From contig NC_059300.1 in assembly GCF_017591435.1 (NCBI RefSeq), positions 19,180,436-19,244,435 of the forward strand: a stretch of DNA of 64,000 nt, written 5' to 3'. The position numbers were made by a program, and so were the translations under genes. Numbering within the stretch: position 1 is the stretch's first letter; every line of letters starts with the position of its first letter. Positions 11,510 to 23,044 of the stretch are shown piece by piece. Below the pieces are notes generated by a model. That model was not told the DNA's origin. It saw nothing but the letters and a program-made list of their open reading frames with translations, and made no database searches. This stretch comes from Portunus trituberculatus. Taxonomy: Eukaryota; Arthropoda; Malacostraca; Decapoda; Portunidae.

Positions 11510-14500
11510 TGTATTTACCTAATTGTATTTACCTAATTGTAACATACGGGAAAAGAGCTATGCTCGTGTTGTCCCGTCTCCATATCTATTAATGTCCAGC
11601 TTTTTCTTAAAATCATGAATATTCCTTGCGTTGACCACTTCCACGTCTAAACTATTCCATGCTTCCACCCTTCTATGAGGAAGCTATATTTTTCACATCT
11701 CTCCTATAAGTGGCCATTTTAGTTTTTCCCATGCCCTCTCGACATTCTTTCATTCCACATACACAGATCTTCCCTATCCATTTTTCCATGCCAATCATCA
11801 CTCTGTATATTGCTATCAGGTCTCCCCTTTCTCTTCTGTTTTCCAGGGTCGGAAGTTGCATTCTTTTCAGTCTGTCTTCATAAGTCAAATCTCTTAAGTC
11901 AGGCACCATTTTGTTGCAGCCCTCTGTACTTTCTCTAGTTTCCTTATGTGTTTCTTTAAGTTCGAGCCCACTGTATTGTTGCATATTCAAGCCTCGGTCT
12001 TATCATTGCAGTAATTATTTTCTTCATCATTTCTTCATCTAAATATACAAACGCCACTCTTATGTTCCTCAATAAGTTCAATACTTCTCCAATTATTTTG
12101 TTTATATGTCTCTCTGGCGATAGGTCATTGGTAATTGTCACCCCAAGGTCTTTTTCTTCATGACTGGTTTTATGTCTTCATTTCCTATCTTGTACATACT
12201 CCTGATTCTTCTTTCACTCTTGCCAAACTCTATTTTCTTGCATTTTGTCGTGTTGAACTCCATTTGCCATGTACAGCTCCATTTCCATATTCTGTCCAAG
12301 TCTTCCTGGAGTAGTTCGCAATCTTTGTCACATCTCACTTTTCTTAACAATTTTGCATCGTCTGCAAATAGGCTCACATAACTGGACACCCCATCCACCA
12401 TGTCATTTATGTAGACCGCGAACATTACTGGTGCCAACACTGATCCCTGTGGAACTCCACTCTCCACCAAGCCCCATTCTGATGGTCTGTCCTTAATTAT
12501 TGTTCTCATTTCTCTTCCTACTAAAAGTCTTCCATCCATTTTAGTAAACTGCCATGCACTCCTCCTACCATTTCAAGTTTCCAGATCAGTCTCCGGTGTG
12601 GTACCTTATCAAAGGCCTTTTTTAAATCCAGATATATTCCATCAGCCCAACCATCTCTTTCCTGTATTACATCTATCACCCTCGAATAGTAACATATCAG
12701 GTTTGTCGTGCATGAACGCCCTTTTCTAAAACCAAATTGACACTCACAAAGTATGTCATTTTTCTCCAAGAAGTCTGTCCATCTATTCTTCACCACCCTC
12801 TCACACATCTTAGCTACCACACTTGTAAGTGACACTGGTCTATAGTTCAATGGGTCTCTCTTGTTACCTGATTTATAGATTGGGACAATGTTAGCTCTTT
12901 TCCAGTCTTGGGGCACTACACCTTCCCTTAATGAGGCATCAATTACTTCACAAACTTTTTCTGCCAGTTGCTCCCTGCATTCTCTTAAAATCCATCCTGA
13001 TACCCCATCAGGTCCCACAGCTTTTCTCACTTCTAAACTCCCCATCATATTCTTGATCTCCTCCACAGTTACTTGAAACTCCTTCATAATCCCTTTCTGT
13101 TCCATTACCAGTGGTTTGTCAAAAGCAGTCTCCTTTGTGAATACCTTCCGAAAGCATACCTTCCGAAAGCATCCATTCATAGCCTCTGCCATTTCCCTGG
13201 GATCTTCACTGCATACTCCATTTACTTCTAAACTTTCAATACTTTCTCTATTTTTGATGTTGTTGTTCACATGTCTGTAAAAAAAGCCTTGGTTGGTCTT
13301 TACATTTATCAATTATATCCTTTTCTTGTTTCTTTCTTTCTTCTCTTCTAATCAACACATATTCATTTCTTGCTCTTTTGTAACTTTCCACTGCTTAATC
13401 CGTCTTTTCCTTCTCCACCTCTTCCATGCATCCTCTTTTCTTGTTCTAGCCTTTTCACATCTATCGTTAAACCAGTCCTGCTTTCCAACTTCTCTATGTT
13501 GTCTTATTGGTACAAATTTTTTCTCACCTTCTTTGTATATTTTTATAAATTCCTTCCACTTTTCATTTGCTCCCATAGCACTCTTGAATTTCATCCAATT
13601 TGTCTCTTGAAAGAATTTCTTTAGGTTTCCAAAATCTGTCTTGGCATAATTCCATCTTCCCACTTTATATTCTTCATTTCTTCTAGATTTCTCTTCATCT
13701 ATCACCTTGAACTCCAAAACTGCATGATCACTCTTTGCTAAAGGGCACTCCACCCTCATCTCCTCAATGACCATTGGCTCTGTACTAAAGACCAAGTCCA
13801 GTCTTGACGATGCTCCCTCTCCTCCAAACCTAGTATCTTCTTTGACCCACTGAGTTAACACATTTTCCATTGCCAGTGTCAATAGTGTATTTCCCCATGT
13901 TGACTCTGATCCTTCCATTGACCAGTCCTCCCAACACACCTCTTTACAATTAAAATCTCCCATCATTATAGTTCGTTCACAGCCACCCAACATTTCTTCC
14001 AGACATGTTCCTGTATCACTTATCATTTCTTCATATTCCTGTACTGACCATGCATTTGTCTTAGGTGGTACGTACACCACTATGTAGTGCCTCTTTTTCC
14101 TTCATTAGTTTCTGCTCTGATCTTTAGCACTTCTGCCTTTCCCATACCTTCTTTCACTTGATCCACCTTTATATCTTTTTTAACCAGCAACATCACTCCT
14201 CCTCCCATCTTACCTACTCTATTTCTTTTCCAAACATTATATTTCCTTCTCCAACCATCATCAGGTCTTCTCCTCTCTCAGTTTTGTTTCAGTAAGACCC
14301 ACAATATTTGGGTTCTTGTCCTCAAGTAATCGTTGAGTTCTAAAATCCCGATATCACTCCATTTATGTTGGAATACATTACATTCCGCTCATACGTAAGT
14401 TTCTTTAGTCCTTTCTTACTGTACTTTTCTGGGTTATGAACCACTTCCTCAGTCTCATATCCAAGATTCTCCAGAAAACTCTTTCTTCTCCTCTTCTGTC

Positions 14501-14729
14501 CTCTCTTCATTTTTTCAAAGCCTCCTTTCTCAACTCATTTAACATTTCTCTTTCCTTTTCACCGAGATCTCTTCTCAACCAAATCTTCCTTGTTGTTTCC
14601 TGCTGGGCTAGCCTCCATGACTTCTCCACCAATTCATCTACATCCTTTTGTGACTTAAGTTTGATTCTTATTGGCCTCATACCTTCTCTTGTGAACTTTC
14701 CAATTCTATGGAAGTCCTCTATTTCTTGT

Positions 14730-14736
<7 letters not shown>
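11510..14736 (-). mobile_element. LINE-A2, 5'-truncated in ORF1
   Basis: Near-identical to LINE-A1 at an offset of about 4391 bases. The C-terminal tail is at 11673-12141, the palm with LFADDAKLL at 12138-12539, the reverse transcriptase N-half at 12521-13312 and the endonuclease at 13352-14080, where GDFNCKEVCWED, LDLVFSTEP and SDHAVLEFK are in one intact 242-aa frame. ORF1 remains at 14507-14735. The 5' end stops inside ORF1 at CTAGGT, exactly where a (GT)n tract begins. A 14-16 bp tandem duplication at about 13140-13170 (CATACCTTCCGAAAG) distinguishes it from A1. It shares the same frameshift as A1 and A4 after PVMKKK. Confidence 0.88.
13352..14080 (-). CDS. LINE-A2 endonuclease domain, open frame
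   Basis: A 242-aa open segment of ORF2, the longest unbroken endonuclease piece of LINE-A in the window. MVYVPPKTNAWSVQEYEEM begins within the domain, so the N-terminal part with the catalytic Asn/Glu lies further right (about 14090-14410) beyond a frame break. Visible motifs are GDFN near residue 41, LDLVFST near 94 and SDHAVLEFK near 118. The basic region RTRKEDAWKRWRRKRRIKQW near the C-terminus is the linker into the reverse transcriptase. Confidence 0.75.
   Translation of the reverse strand: MVYVPPKTNAWSVQEYEEMISDTGTCLEEMLGGCERTIMMGDFNCKEVCWEDWSMEGSESTWGNTLLTLAMENVLTQWVKEDTRFGGEGASSRLDLVFSTEPMVIEEMRVECPLAKSDHAVLEFKVIDEEKSRRNEEYKVGRWNYAKTDFGNLKKFFQETNWMKFKSAMGANEKWKEFIKIYKEGEKKFVPIRQHREVGKQDWFNDRCEKARTRKEDAWKRWRRKRRIKQWKVTKEQEMNMC

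Positions 14737-14800
<64 letters not shown>
14735..14800. repeat. (GT)n microsatellite joining LINE-A2 and LINE-B3
   Basis: Pure GT tract of 66 bases. It is the (AC)n tail of LINE-B3 and at the same time the sequence touching the truncated 5' end of LINE-A2. Confidence 0.95.
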
Positions 14801-14802
<2 letters not shown>

Positions 14803-15730
14803 TCACCTAGTTGTATTCACCTAGTTGTAATTTTACAGGGCCTTATCATACTGTGTCCCCATCTCCATATCTACACACATCCAACTTTCCTTTAAAACTA
14901 TGCACACTCTTTGCTGACACCTCCTCCTCACTCAAACCATTCCACACCTCCACACATCTTTGTGGGAAACTATATTTTTTCACATCCTTCAAGCATATTC
15001 CTTGGCTATCTTTTTACTATGCGATCTTGTAGTTCTACTTAAGTTTTCCTCTCTCAACATCATTTGCTCATTATCCACTTCATCCAGTCCATTCAACAGT
15101 TTATAAATCTGTATTAAATCTCCTCTTTCTCTTCTTTGTTCCAAGGTAGGCAAATTCATTTCTTTTAATCTCTCCTCATAGGTCATTTCTGCCAATTCCG
15201 GAACCATTTTTGTTGCCATTCTCTGCAATCTCTCCAACTTCCTTATATGCTTCTTTTTATAACGGGACCAAACCACTCCAGCATATTCCAATCTTGGTCT
15301 AATTACCATACTAATTAATTTCTTCATCATATCTTTATCCATATAATGGAAGGCTAATCCAATATTTTTATCAAATTATACGTTTCTCCAAACATCTTAT
15401 CAATATGAGCCTCAAACTGCCCATGGTCTTGTATTATCACTCCCAAATCCTTTTCCTTTTCCACCTTTTTCAACACTACTTCTTCACCCATCTTATATGA
15501 CCCTCTTGGCCGTCTTCCACTCTTTCCCATCTCCATCACATGACTTTTGCTCAGATTAAATTCCATTTGCCACCTCTTGCTCCACTCCCAAATCTTATCC
15601 AGATCTGCCTGTAAAATTTCACAATCTTCTTCACTCTTCACACACCTACACAACTTCGCATCATCCGCAAACAAATTAATATAACTTTACTCCCTCTGGC
15701 ATGTCATTAATATATACAAGGAAAAGTATT
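14735..15730 (-). mobile_element. LINE-B3, 5'-truncated in the reverse transcriptase
   Basis: Minus-strand LINE-B 3' end. The tail unit ATTCACCTAGTTGT occurs twice (plus strand, 14801-14828), next to (AC)n. ORF2 C-terminus: 14989-15342 has GVVWSRYKKKHIRKLERLQ, LPTLEQRRERGDLIQIYK and TRSHSKKIAKEYA. 15354-15674 has MFADDAKLCRCVKSEEDC, so the catalytic DD is kept. A frameshift near 15350 separates the two. The 5' end at about 15730 abuts the GT tract of LINE-A3. Confidence 0.85.
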
Positions 15731-17046
15731 GTGTGTGTGTGTGTGTATGTGTGTGTGTATTTACCTAATTGTATTTACCTAATTGTAACATACGGGAAAA
15801 GAGCTATGCTCGTGTTGTCCCGTCTCCATATCTATTAATGTCCAGCTTTTTCTTAAAATCATGAATATTCCTTGCGTTGACCACTTCCACGTCTAAACTA
15901 TTCCATGCTTCCACCCTTCTATGAGGGAAGCTATATTTTTCACATCTCTCCTATAAGTGGCCATTTTAGTTTTTCCCATGCCCTCTCGACATTCTTCCAT
16001 TCCACATACACAGATCTTCCCTATCCATTTTTCCATGCCAATCATCACTCTGTATATTGCTATCAGGTCTCCCTTTCTCTTCTGTTTTCCAGGGTTGGAA
16101 GTTGCATTCTTTTCAGTCTGTCTTCATAAGTCAAATCTCTTAAGTCAGGCACCATTTTCGTTGCAGCCCTCTGTACTTTCTCTAGTTTCCTTATGTGTTT
16201 CTTTAAGTTCGAGCCCACTGTATTGTTGCATATTCAAGCCTCGGTCTTATCATTGCAGTAATTATTTTCTTCATCATTTCTTCATCTAGATATACGAACG
16301 CCACTCTTATGTTCCTCAATAAGTTCAATACTTCTCCAATTATTTTGTTTATATGTCTCTCTGGCGATAGGTCATTGGTAATTGTCACCCCAAGGTCTTT
16401 TTTCTTCATGACTGGTTTTATGTCTTCATTTCCTATCTTGTACATACTCCTGATTCTTCTTTCACTCTTGCCAAACTCTATTTTCTTGCATTTTGTCGTG
16501 TTGAACTCCATTTGCCATGTACAGCTCCATTTCCATATTCTGTCCAAGTCTTCCTGGAGTAGTTCGCAATCTTTGTCACATCTCACTTTTCTAACAATTT
16601 TGCATCGCCTGCAAATAGGCTCACATAACTGGACACCCCATCCACCATGTCATTTATGTAGACTGCGAACATTACTGGTGCCAACACTGATCCCTGTGGA
16701 ACTCCACTCTCCACCAATCCCCATTCTGATGGTCTGTCCTTAATTATTGTTCTCATTTCTCTTCCTACCAAAAGTCTTCCATCCATTTTAGTAAACTGCC
16801 ATGCACTCCTCCTACCATTTCAAGTTTCCAGATCAGTCTCTGGTGTGGTACCTTATCAAAGGCCTTTTTAAATCCAGATATATTCCATCAGCCCAACCAT
16901 CTCTTTCCTGTATTACATCTATCACCCTCGAATAGTAACATATCAGGTTTGTCTGAACGCCCTTTCTAAAACCAAATTGACACTCACAAAGTATGTCATT
17001 TTTCTCCAAGAAGTCTGTCCATCTAGTCTTCACCACCCTCTATCAT
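15731..17046 (-). mobile_element. LINE-A3, 5'-truncated in the reverse transcriptase
   Basis: Minus-strand LINE-A 3' half with (AC)n tail at 15731-15758 and two tail units. 16203-16586 keeps PVMKKKDLGVTITND in one frame, so this copy lacks the one-base deletion seen in A1, A2 and A4. The palm reads LFAGDAKLLEK (FADD changed to FAGD) next to a frameshift at 16583-16590, so the active site is broken. FGFRKG is followed by a deletion of the RSC codons. The 5' end near 17046 runs into a short GT tract of the next element. Confidence 0.85.
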
Positions 17047-17381
17047 ATTGTAAGTGTGTGTGTGTATTTACCATTTGTAATTACATCCATTCCTGTCATA
17101 TATTGACACACACCGCGTCAACGACATCACTGCTCAGTTTATTCCATCAGCCCAACCATCTCTTTGTGGTCCCTTTATCAACTCTCTGTCCATTACATCT
17201 CCTCTTGTTTTCTCTCTTCTATCATAGTCTAACTCCCTGAGTCCTGGTACCATCCTTGTTGCCAGCCTCTGTACCCTTTCTACCTTCTTCACATTTTTCT
17301 TCATATGGTGACCAGACACAAGCTGCATATTCTAACTGGGGTCTTATTAGGTACATAATATCTTCTTCATCATTCCTTCAT

Positions 17382-18910
17382 CTAGGTAGTGGAATGCACC
17401 AATATTTTGAAGCATGTTATATGTTTTCCAAAAATCTTGTTAATGTGTTTCTCCGGTGACAAAGTGTTTTGCACGGTTACTCCTAAGTCTTTCTCCTCAT
17501 TGGTCTCTTTAATTTTCTCATCACCCAGCCTGTAATCCCAGTTTGGTCTGTATCTACTTCTTCCCATTTTCATAACATGGGTCTTGTCTACATTAAATTC
17601 CATCTGCCACTCCTTACTCCACTCATATATTTTATCAAGATCTTCCTGTAACTTGTTACAATCTTCCACATTCCTTACTCTTCTCATAATTTTAGTATTG
17701 TCCGCAAACATGTTCATGTAACTGTCAATTCCTACTGGCATATCATTAACATAAATAAAAAACATTATGGGACCCAGCACTGACCCTTGTGGAACTCCAC
17801 TGGTTACCTTCTTCCACTCGGACTTCCTCTCACCACTGTTCTCATTTCTCTTCCCACTAAGTAATTTTCCATTCATTTTGCTAGTTTATCATTTCCTCCT
17901 CCAATCTTCTTTAGTTTCCACATCAGTCTATTGTGTGGTACTTTATCAAAGGCCTTTCTCAAGTCCAGGTAGATAGCATCCACCCATCCCTCTCTATGTT
18001 GTAGTATGTCAGTCACTCTTGAATAAAAACATAATAAATTGGATACGCACGATCTTCCTTTTCTGAAACCAAACTGTCTTTCTCTCAGAATGTTTTCACT
18101 TTCTAGATACTCACTCCACTTAGCTTTAATTACTTCTTCACATACCTTGCACAATATACTAGTTAACGATACTGGTCTATAATTTAGTGGTTCCATCCTA
18201 CTACCATTCTTATATATAGGCACAATGTCAGCTCTTTTCCACTCTTTCGGGACTAATCCTGTTCTTATGGAGGTTTCCACAATATCAAATACAGGGTTCA
18301 ACAATTGATCCTTACATTCATTTAGCAACCTCCCAGATATGCCATCTGGCCCCATTGATTTATTAATATCCAGATTGCTTATAATTTTCCTTACATCTTC
18401 CTTAGTAACCATGATGTCCTGCATTTGCCTTATTTCCATAGGCCTTCCTCCCATAAAATGCTCCTCCTTTGTAAACACTTTGCAAAAGTTGTCGTTTAAA
18501 ATTTCAGCTATATCTCCAGCATCCTCATATACTTCTTCCCCATTTTTCACCTTTACTATTTCTTCCCTTATATTTAGTTTTCCATTTATGAATTTGTAAA
18601 ACATTTTTAGGTCACTATCACAGTTTTCCACCACCCTCTGTTCATATTCCTTCTGTGCTGTTCTCCTTACTGCAACATATCTATTCCTTGCTGTTTTGTA
18701 AATTTCTCTTGATAATACATCACTGTTTTTCTTAAGTTTCTTGCATGCCTTTTCTTTGTTCTTTTTTGCTTCTTCACAATTTCTATTAAACCACTGTTTA
18801 TTATTTAAAGTCCTCTTTCTGTAATATGGCACAAACTTTTTCACAGCAGAGTTATACAAATCCATAAATTTATCGTATTTCAATTGCATATCCCTTTCCT
18901 GGTATACCAC
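17382..18910 (-). pseudogene. LINE-C reverse transcriptase, frameshifted, FADN active site
   Basis: The reverse transcriptase lies in two frames overlapping at 17873-17876. The N-terminal 345-aa frame (17873-18910) has SMGPDGISGRLLNECKD, VPKEWKRADIVPIYKNG, NYRPVSLTS, RQFGFRKGRSCVSNLL and YLDLRKAFDKVPH. The C-terminal frame (17382-17876) has VPQGSVLGPIMFFIYVND and MFADNTKIM. The usual FADD motif reads FADN because the second Asp codon is AAT, which should abolish metal binding. The basic region at the start (KNKEKACKKLKK) is the linker from the endonuclease. Confidence 0.88.
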
Positions 18911-18913
18911 GGA

Positions 18914-19720
18914 CTAGTCAATTTCATTAAAGAATTCCCTTATATGGTTATAATTTGCCCTAATATAATTTAATTTTTCCTCCCTGCGTTCCACAATCTT
19001 ATTCATGCTTAATTCCGTATCCAGCTCAAAGCTTAGAACATCATGATCGCTTCTCCCCAAGGGACATTTATGTTCAATTTCCTCTTTTAGAGAGATGCCC
19101 TTGTAAATACCAAATCCAACCTTGCTGCAACATCTTGTCCCCTGCACCTTGTTGGTGATCTCACCCACTGTGTCATCAAGTTATTTGTTGCTACCTTTAA
19201 CAATTCCTCTGCCCACTCACCACCGCTCACCACTTCGTAGTCTTCCCACACTATTTCTTTCCAATTAAAGTCTCCGACTATCATCACTCTATTCTTTCTG
19301 ATGAGTTCTTGCTTCATTCTGTCTAGAGTATTTCTCATCACCATTTGGTACTGTTCATATTCCCAAGCACTGGTTCTTGGTGGTATGTATACTGTTATAA
19401 TATTAATGTCCCTCTTGCCATCTGTTATAAGCATACTTATCACTTCCTCATTTGTCTTACTATAGTTCACCTCCTTCACTATCAGATCTTCCTTAGTAAG
19501 AACCATTATACCACCACCTCCTTTATTTTTTCTATCATTTCTCCATACTTTGTAGTGTTTTACAACAAACCAGTCTAGCTTTATTTCCACTAAACACATT
19601 ATGTCCGGTTCGTTATTTCTTAGGTAATCCATACATTCTAGCCTCTTAGACAGAAATCCATCTATATTCATGTAAGTCACTTGTATTCCATTCCTAGTCT
19701 CTTTCTTCCATTTAATGTCT
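18914..19720 (-). pseudogene. LINE-C endonuclease, frameshifted
   Basis: APE-type endonuclease. In order from the N-terminus: YMNIDGFLSKRLECMDYL (Asn box), IMCLVEIKLDWF (Glu box; usual ETK reads EIK), KGGGGIMVL, VMIVGDFNWKEIVWEDY and ARLDLVFTRASL in one frame (about 19087-19720). CPLGRSDHDVLSFEL is in another (18914-19168). The frameshift is near 19090-19170. Part of ORF2 with the reverse transcriptase at 17382-18910. Confidence 0.85.
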
Positions 19721-19865
19721 ATTCCGCCTGTTTTATCCACCACTTCTTTAGCCTCCCATTTCTCATCCTCCAAAAAAAACTTGGTCTTTTCCTGCTCTGT
19801 TCTTTCGTCATTCCTCTCTTTCACTTCAGTTACAAGCTCTTTCATTTTCATTCGCTCATCCTGTG

Positions 19866-19868
<3 letters not shown>

Positions 19869-19915
<47 letters not shown>

Positions 19916-20035
19916 TTACCTAATTGTGGTTTCAAGCTTTTTATCACTTTGCACCCTTCAGCACACGCCATTTGTGCCAGGCCACCCGAGAGGCGGGACA
20001 CAAGACTAACACTGTACCCACTCACTGCTGGGTGG

Positions 20036-20038
<3 letters not shown>
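19869..20038 (-). mobile_element. Short SINE-like element sharing the LINE 3' tail
   Basis: Minus-strand piece of about 125 bases followed by GGTAAATAC and (AC)n (19869-19913). The piece includes GTGAGTGGGTACAGTG and GGGTGGCCTGGCACAAATGG. Its start GCAGTGAGTGGGTAC resembles the SINE body at about 11385 (GCAGTGAGTAGGTAC). It has no coding content and no tRNA head. It sits between two GT tracts, so it occupies the same kind of slot as the LINE copies around it. Whether it is a truncated SINE or a LINE 3' end is not decided. Confidence 0.6.
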
Positions 20039-20079
<41 letters not shown>

Positions 20080-22628
20080 TTACCTAATTGTATTTACCTA
20101 ATTGTAACATACGGAAAAGAGCTATGCTCGTGTTGTCCCGTCTCCATATCTATTAATGTCCAGCTTTTTCTTAAAATCATGAATATTCCTTGCGTTGACC
20201 ACTTCCACGTCTAAACTATTCCATGCTTCCACCCTTCTATGAGGGAAGCTATATTTTTCACATCTCTCCTATAAGTGGCCATTTTAGTTTTTTCCCATGC
20301 CCTCTCGACATTCTTTCATTCCACATACACAGATCTTCCCTATCCATTTTTCCATGCCAATCATCACTCTGTATATTGCTATCAGGTCTCCCTTTCTTCT
20401 GTTTTCCAGGGTCGGAAGTTGCATTCTTTTCAGTCTGTCTTCATAAGTCAAATCTCTTAAGTCAGGCACCATTTTCGTTGCAGCCCTCTGTACTTTCTCT
20501 AGTTTCCTTATGTGTTTCTTTAAGTTCGAGCCCACTGTATTGTTGCATATTCAAGCCTCGGTCTTATCATTGCAGTAATTATTTTCTTCATCATTTCTTC
20601 ATCTAAATATACGAACGCCACTCTTATGTTCCTCAATAAGTTCAATACTTCTCCAATTATTTTGTTTATATGTCTCTCTGGCGATAGGTCATTGGTAATT
20701 GTCACCCCAAGGTCTTTTTCTTCATGACTGGTTTTATGTCTTCATTTCCTATCTTGTACATACTCCTGATTCTTCTTTCACTCTTGCCAAACTCTATTTT
20801 CTTGCATTTTGTCGTGTTGAACTCCATTTGCCATGTACAGCTCCATTTCCATATTCTGTCCAAGTCTTCCTGGAGTAGTTCGCAATCTTTGTCACATCTC
20901 ACTTTTCTTAACAATTTTGCATCGTCTGCAAATAGGCTCACATAACTGGACACCCCATCCACCATGTCATTTATGTAGACTGCGAACATTACTGGTGCCA
21001 ACACTGATCCCTGTGGAACTCCACTCTCCACCAATCCCCATTCTGATGGTCTGTCCTTAATTATTGTTCTCATTTCTCTTCCTACCAAAAGTCTTCCATC
21101 CATTTTAGTAAACTGCCATGCACTCCTCCTACCATTTCAAGTTTCCAGATCAGTCTCTGGTGTGGTACCTTATCAAAGGCCTTTTTTAAATCCAGATATA
21201 TTCCATCAGCCCAACCATCTCTTTCCTGTATTACATCTATCACCCTCGAATAGTAACATATCAGGTTTGTCGTGCATGAACGCCCTTTCCTAAAACCAAA
21301 TTGACACTCACAAAGTATGTCATTTTTCTCCAAGAAGTCTGTCCATCTAGTCTTCACCACCCTCTCACACATCTTAGTACCACACTTGTAAGTGTGGTGT
21401 GTGTTCAATGTGTCTCTCATGTTACCTGATTTATGATTGGGACAATGTTTTTTTCATATTGGGGCATACACCTTTTATTGAGGCTCAATGTGTGTTTCTG
21501 CCATTTACCCTGCATTCTCTATTTACCTATTTGTCTCATTACACTCCCCATCAGCTTGATCTCCTCCACAGTGTCCTGTCTCCTTGTCCATTCCTGTCAT
21601 ATCTCTCCTTTGTGATCTGATTGACCACATAGCCTCTGTCAACCTGGGATCATCACTGCTCAGTTTATTCCAAACTTATCAATGCTACGATGTTGTTGTT
21701 CACATGTCTGTAAAAAGCTGTATTTTCTAACGTCATTTAGACAGATGTCTTTTGTATTAGCTTTTTCCATGTCCTCGGATATCTTTTCTTGATTACTTTT
21801 GGTCACCTTTATCAACTCTCTGTCCAGTATGTCAATCTTGTTCACCAATTTATACATAGTTATCATGTCTCCTCTTGTTTTTCTCTTTGTCTAATGTGGT
21901 CAGCCCCAGCTTCCTCAGTCAATCCTCATAGTCTAACTCCCTGAGTCCTGGTACCATCCTTGTTGCCAGCCTCTGTACCCTTTCTACCTTCTTCACATTT
22001 TTTCTTCATGTCAATAGTGTATTTCCAGACACAATCCTGCATATTCCTCCCAACACACCTCTTACAATTAAAATCTCCCATCATTATAGTTCGTTCACAG
22101 CCACCCAACATTTCTTCCAGACATGTTCCTGTATCACTTATCATTTCTTCATATTCCTGTACTGACCATGCATTTGTCTTAGGTGGTACGTACACCACTA
22201 TGTAGTGCCTCTTTTTCCTTCATTAGTTTCTGCTCTGATCTTTAGCACTTCTGCCTTTCCCATACCTTCTTTCACTTGATCCACCTTTATATCTTTTTTA
22301 ACCAGCAACATCACTCCTCCTCCCATCTTACCTTCTCTATTTCTTTTCCAAACATTATATTTCCCTTCTCCAACCATCATCAGGTCTTCTCCCTCTCTCA
22401 GTTTTGTTTCAGTAAGACCCACAATATCTGGGTTCTTGTCCCTCAAGTAATCGTTGAGTTCTAAAATCCCCGATATCACTCCATTTATGTTGGAATACAT
22501 TACATTCCGCTCATACGTAAGTTTCTTTAGTCCTTTCTTGCTGTACTTTTCTGGGTTATGAACCACTTCCTCAGTCTCATATCCAAGATTCTCCAGAAAA
22601 ACTCTTTCTTCTCCTCTTCTGTCCTCTC
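20039..22628 (-). mobile_element. LINE-A4 with scrambled middle
   Basis: Minus-strand LINE-A copy. The 3' half (20039-21370) is near-identical to A1-A3, with (AC)n tail 20039-20077, two tail units, LPTLENRR(KGD) at 20284-20535 (one codon lost in RRERGD) and LFADDAKLL at 20702-21103. The 5' part (22071-22628) holds the endonuclease start, with NVMYSNINGVISGILELNDY, DIVGLTETKLREGE and GGGVMLLVKKDIKVDQV at 22198-22566, and ORF1's C-terminus. Between them (21371-22070) LINE-A words alternate with another LINE's words. The 5' end at 22628 abuts a (GT)9 tract. Confidence 0.8.
21371..22070 (-). other. Interleaved LINE-A / LINE-C-type sequence
   Basis: Short LINE-A words (GTTACCTGATTTAT, ATTGGGACAATG, TTGATCTCCTCCACAG, ACATGTCTGTAAAAA) alternate with words of another LINE 3' end (TTTACCTATTTGTCTCATTA, CATTCCTGTCATAT, CATCACTGCTCAGTTTATTC, TTATCAACTCTCTGTCC). 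The stretch is about 430 bases shorter than the matching LINE-A1 interval. A clean LINE C-terminal frame survives at 21660-21866 (DVRKYSFLQTCEQ). The same second sequence is mixed with LINE-A at 17047-17340. This looks like a false consensus of two different repeats rather than a real recombinant. Confidence 0.6.
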
Positions 22629-23044
22629 GTGTGTGTGTGTGTGTGTTTTCACGAATGTTACAAGGCGGGACGCATGTAACTTATCTTTCGAGAGGGAGAG
22701 GAGGAGGGAGGGAAGGGAGATGGGGAGGGAGGAAAGGGAGATGGGGAGGAAGGGAATGGAGAGAGAGAGAGAGAGAGAGAGAGATGGGAACAGTCTATGC
22801 CATTGGGTAATTTTAGACACAAGACGGGATGCATGTAGCTTATCTTTAGTGATTGGTGGAGACAAGGATGGTGGGAGGAGCACTAAGATTTCAAGGACAG
22901 CATACAGCGTGTGTAGTTGGTGTCCAACACACTATACGGGACAACTGAACTGAAGAAAGCTCAGAAAAGAAATATGACATCTACGTAGGCATCACTGTAT
23001 ATGCTACTGGGGCTTCATGACGCCTACATAGGTGTCACCGTATT
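22629..23044. other. (GT)9, GA-rich spacer and possible piggyBac-like end
   Basis: A GT tract at 22629-22646 is followed by a sequence containing a diverged direct repeat (GGCGGGACGCATGTAACTTA near 22662 and GACGGGATGCATGTAGCTTA near 22823) around GGGA-rich and (GA)n sequence. At 22978-23043 two imperfect palindromes (GACATCTACGTAGGCATC and GACGCCTACATAGGTGTC) precede GAAGGGGTCAA, which resembles a piggyBac-type end with a mutated TTAA. No coding sequence is recognised before 23045. Confidence 0.45.

Larger units (their letters stand above)
17055..19868 (-). mobile_element. LINE-C, CR1/Jockey-superfamily LINE
   Basis: A third LINE family, minus strand. It has a short (AC)n tail with GGTAAATAC (17055-17070), a disturbed 3' UTR (17070-17340) mixed with LINE-A words, ORF2 at 17260-19720 and the C-terminal end of ORF1 at 19720-19868. 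The ORF1 part reads ERTEQEKTKFFLEDEKW, equivalent to ERTEEEKKEFFWRILD of LINE-A. The 5' end abuts (GT)n at 19869. Overall protein similarity to LINE-A is clear but moderate. Confidence 0.85.
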
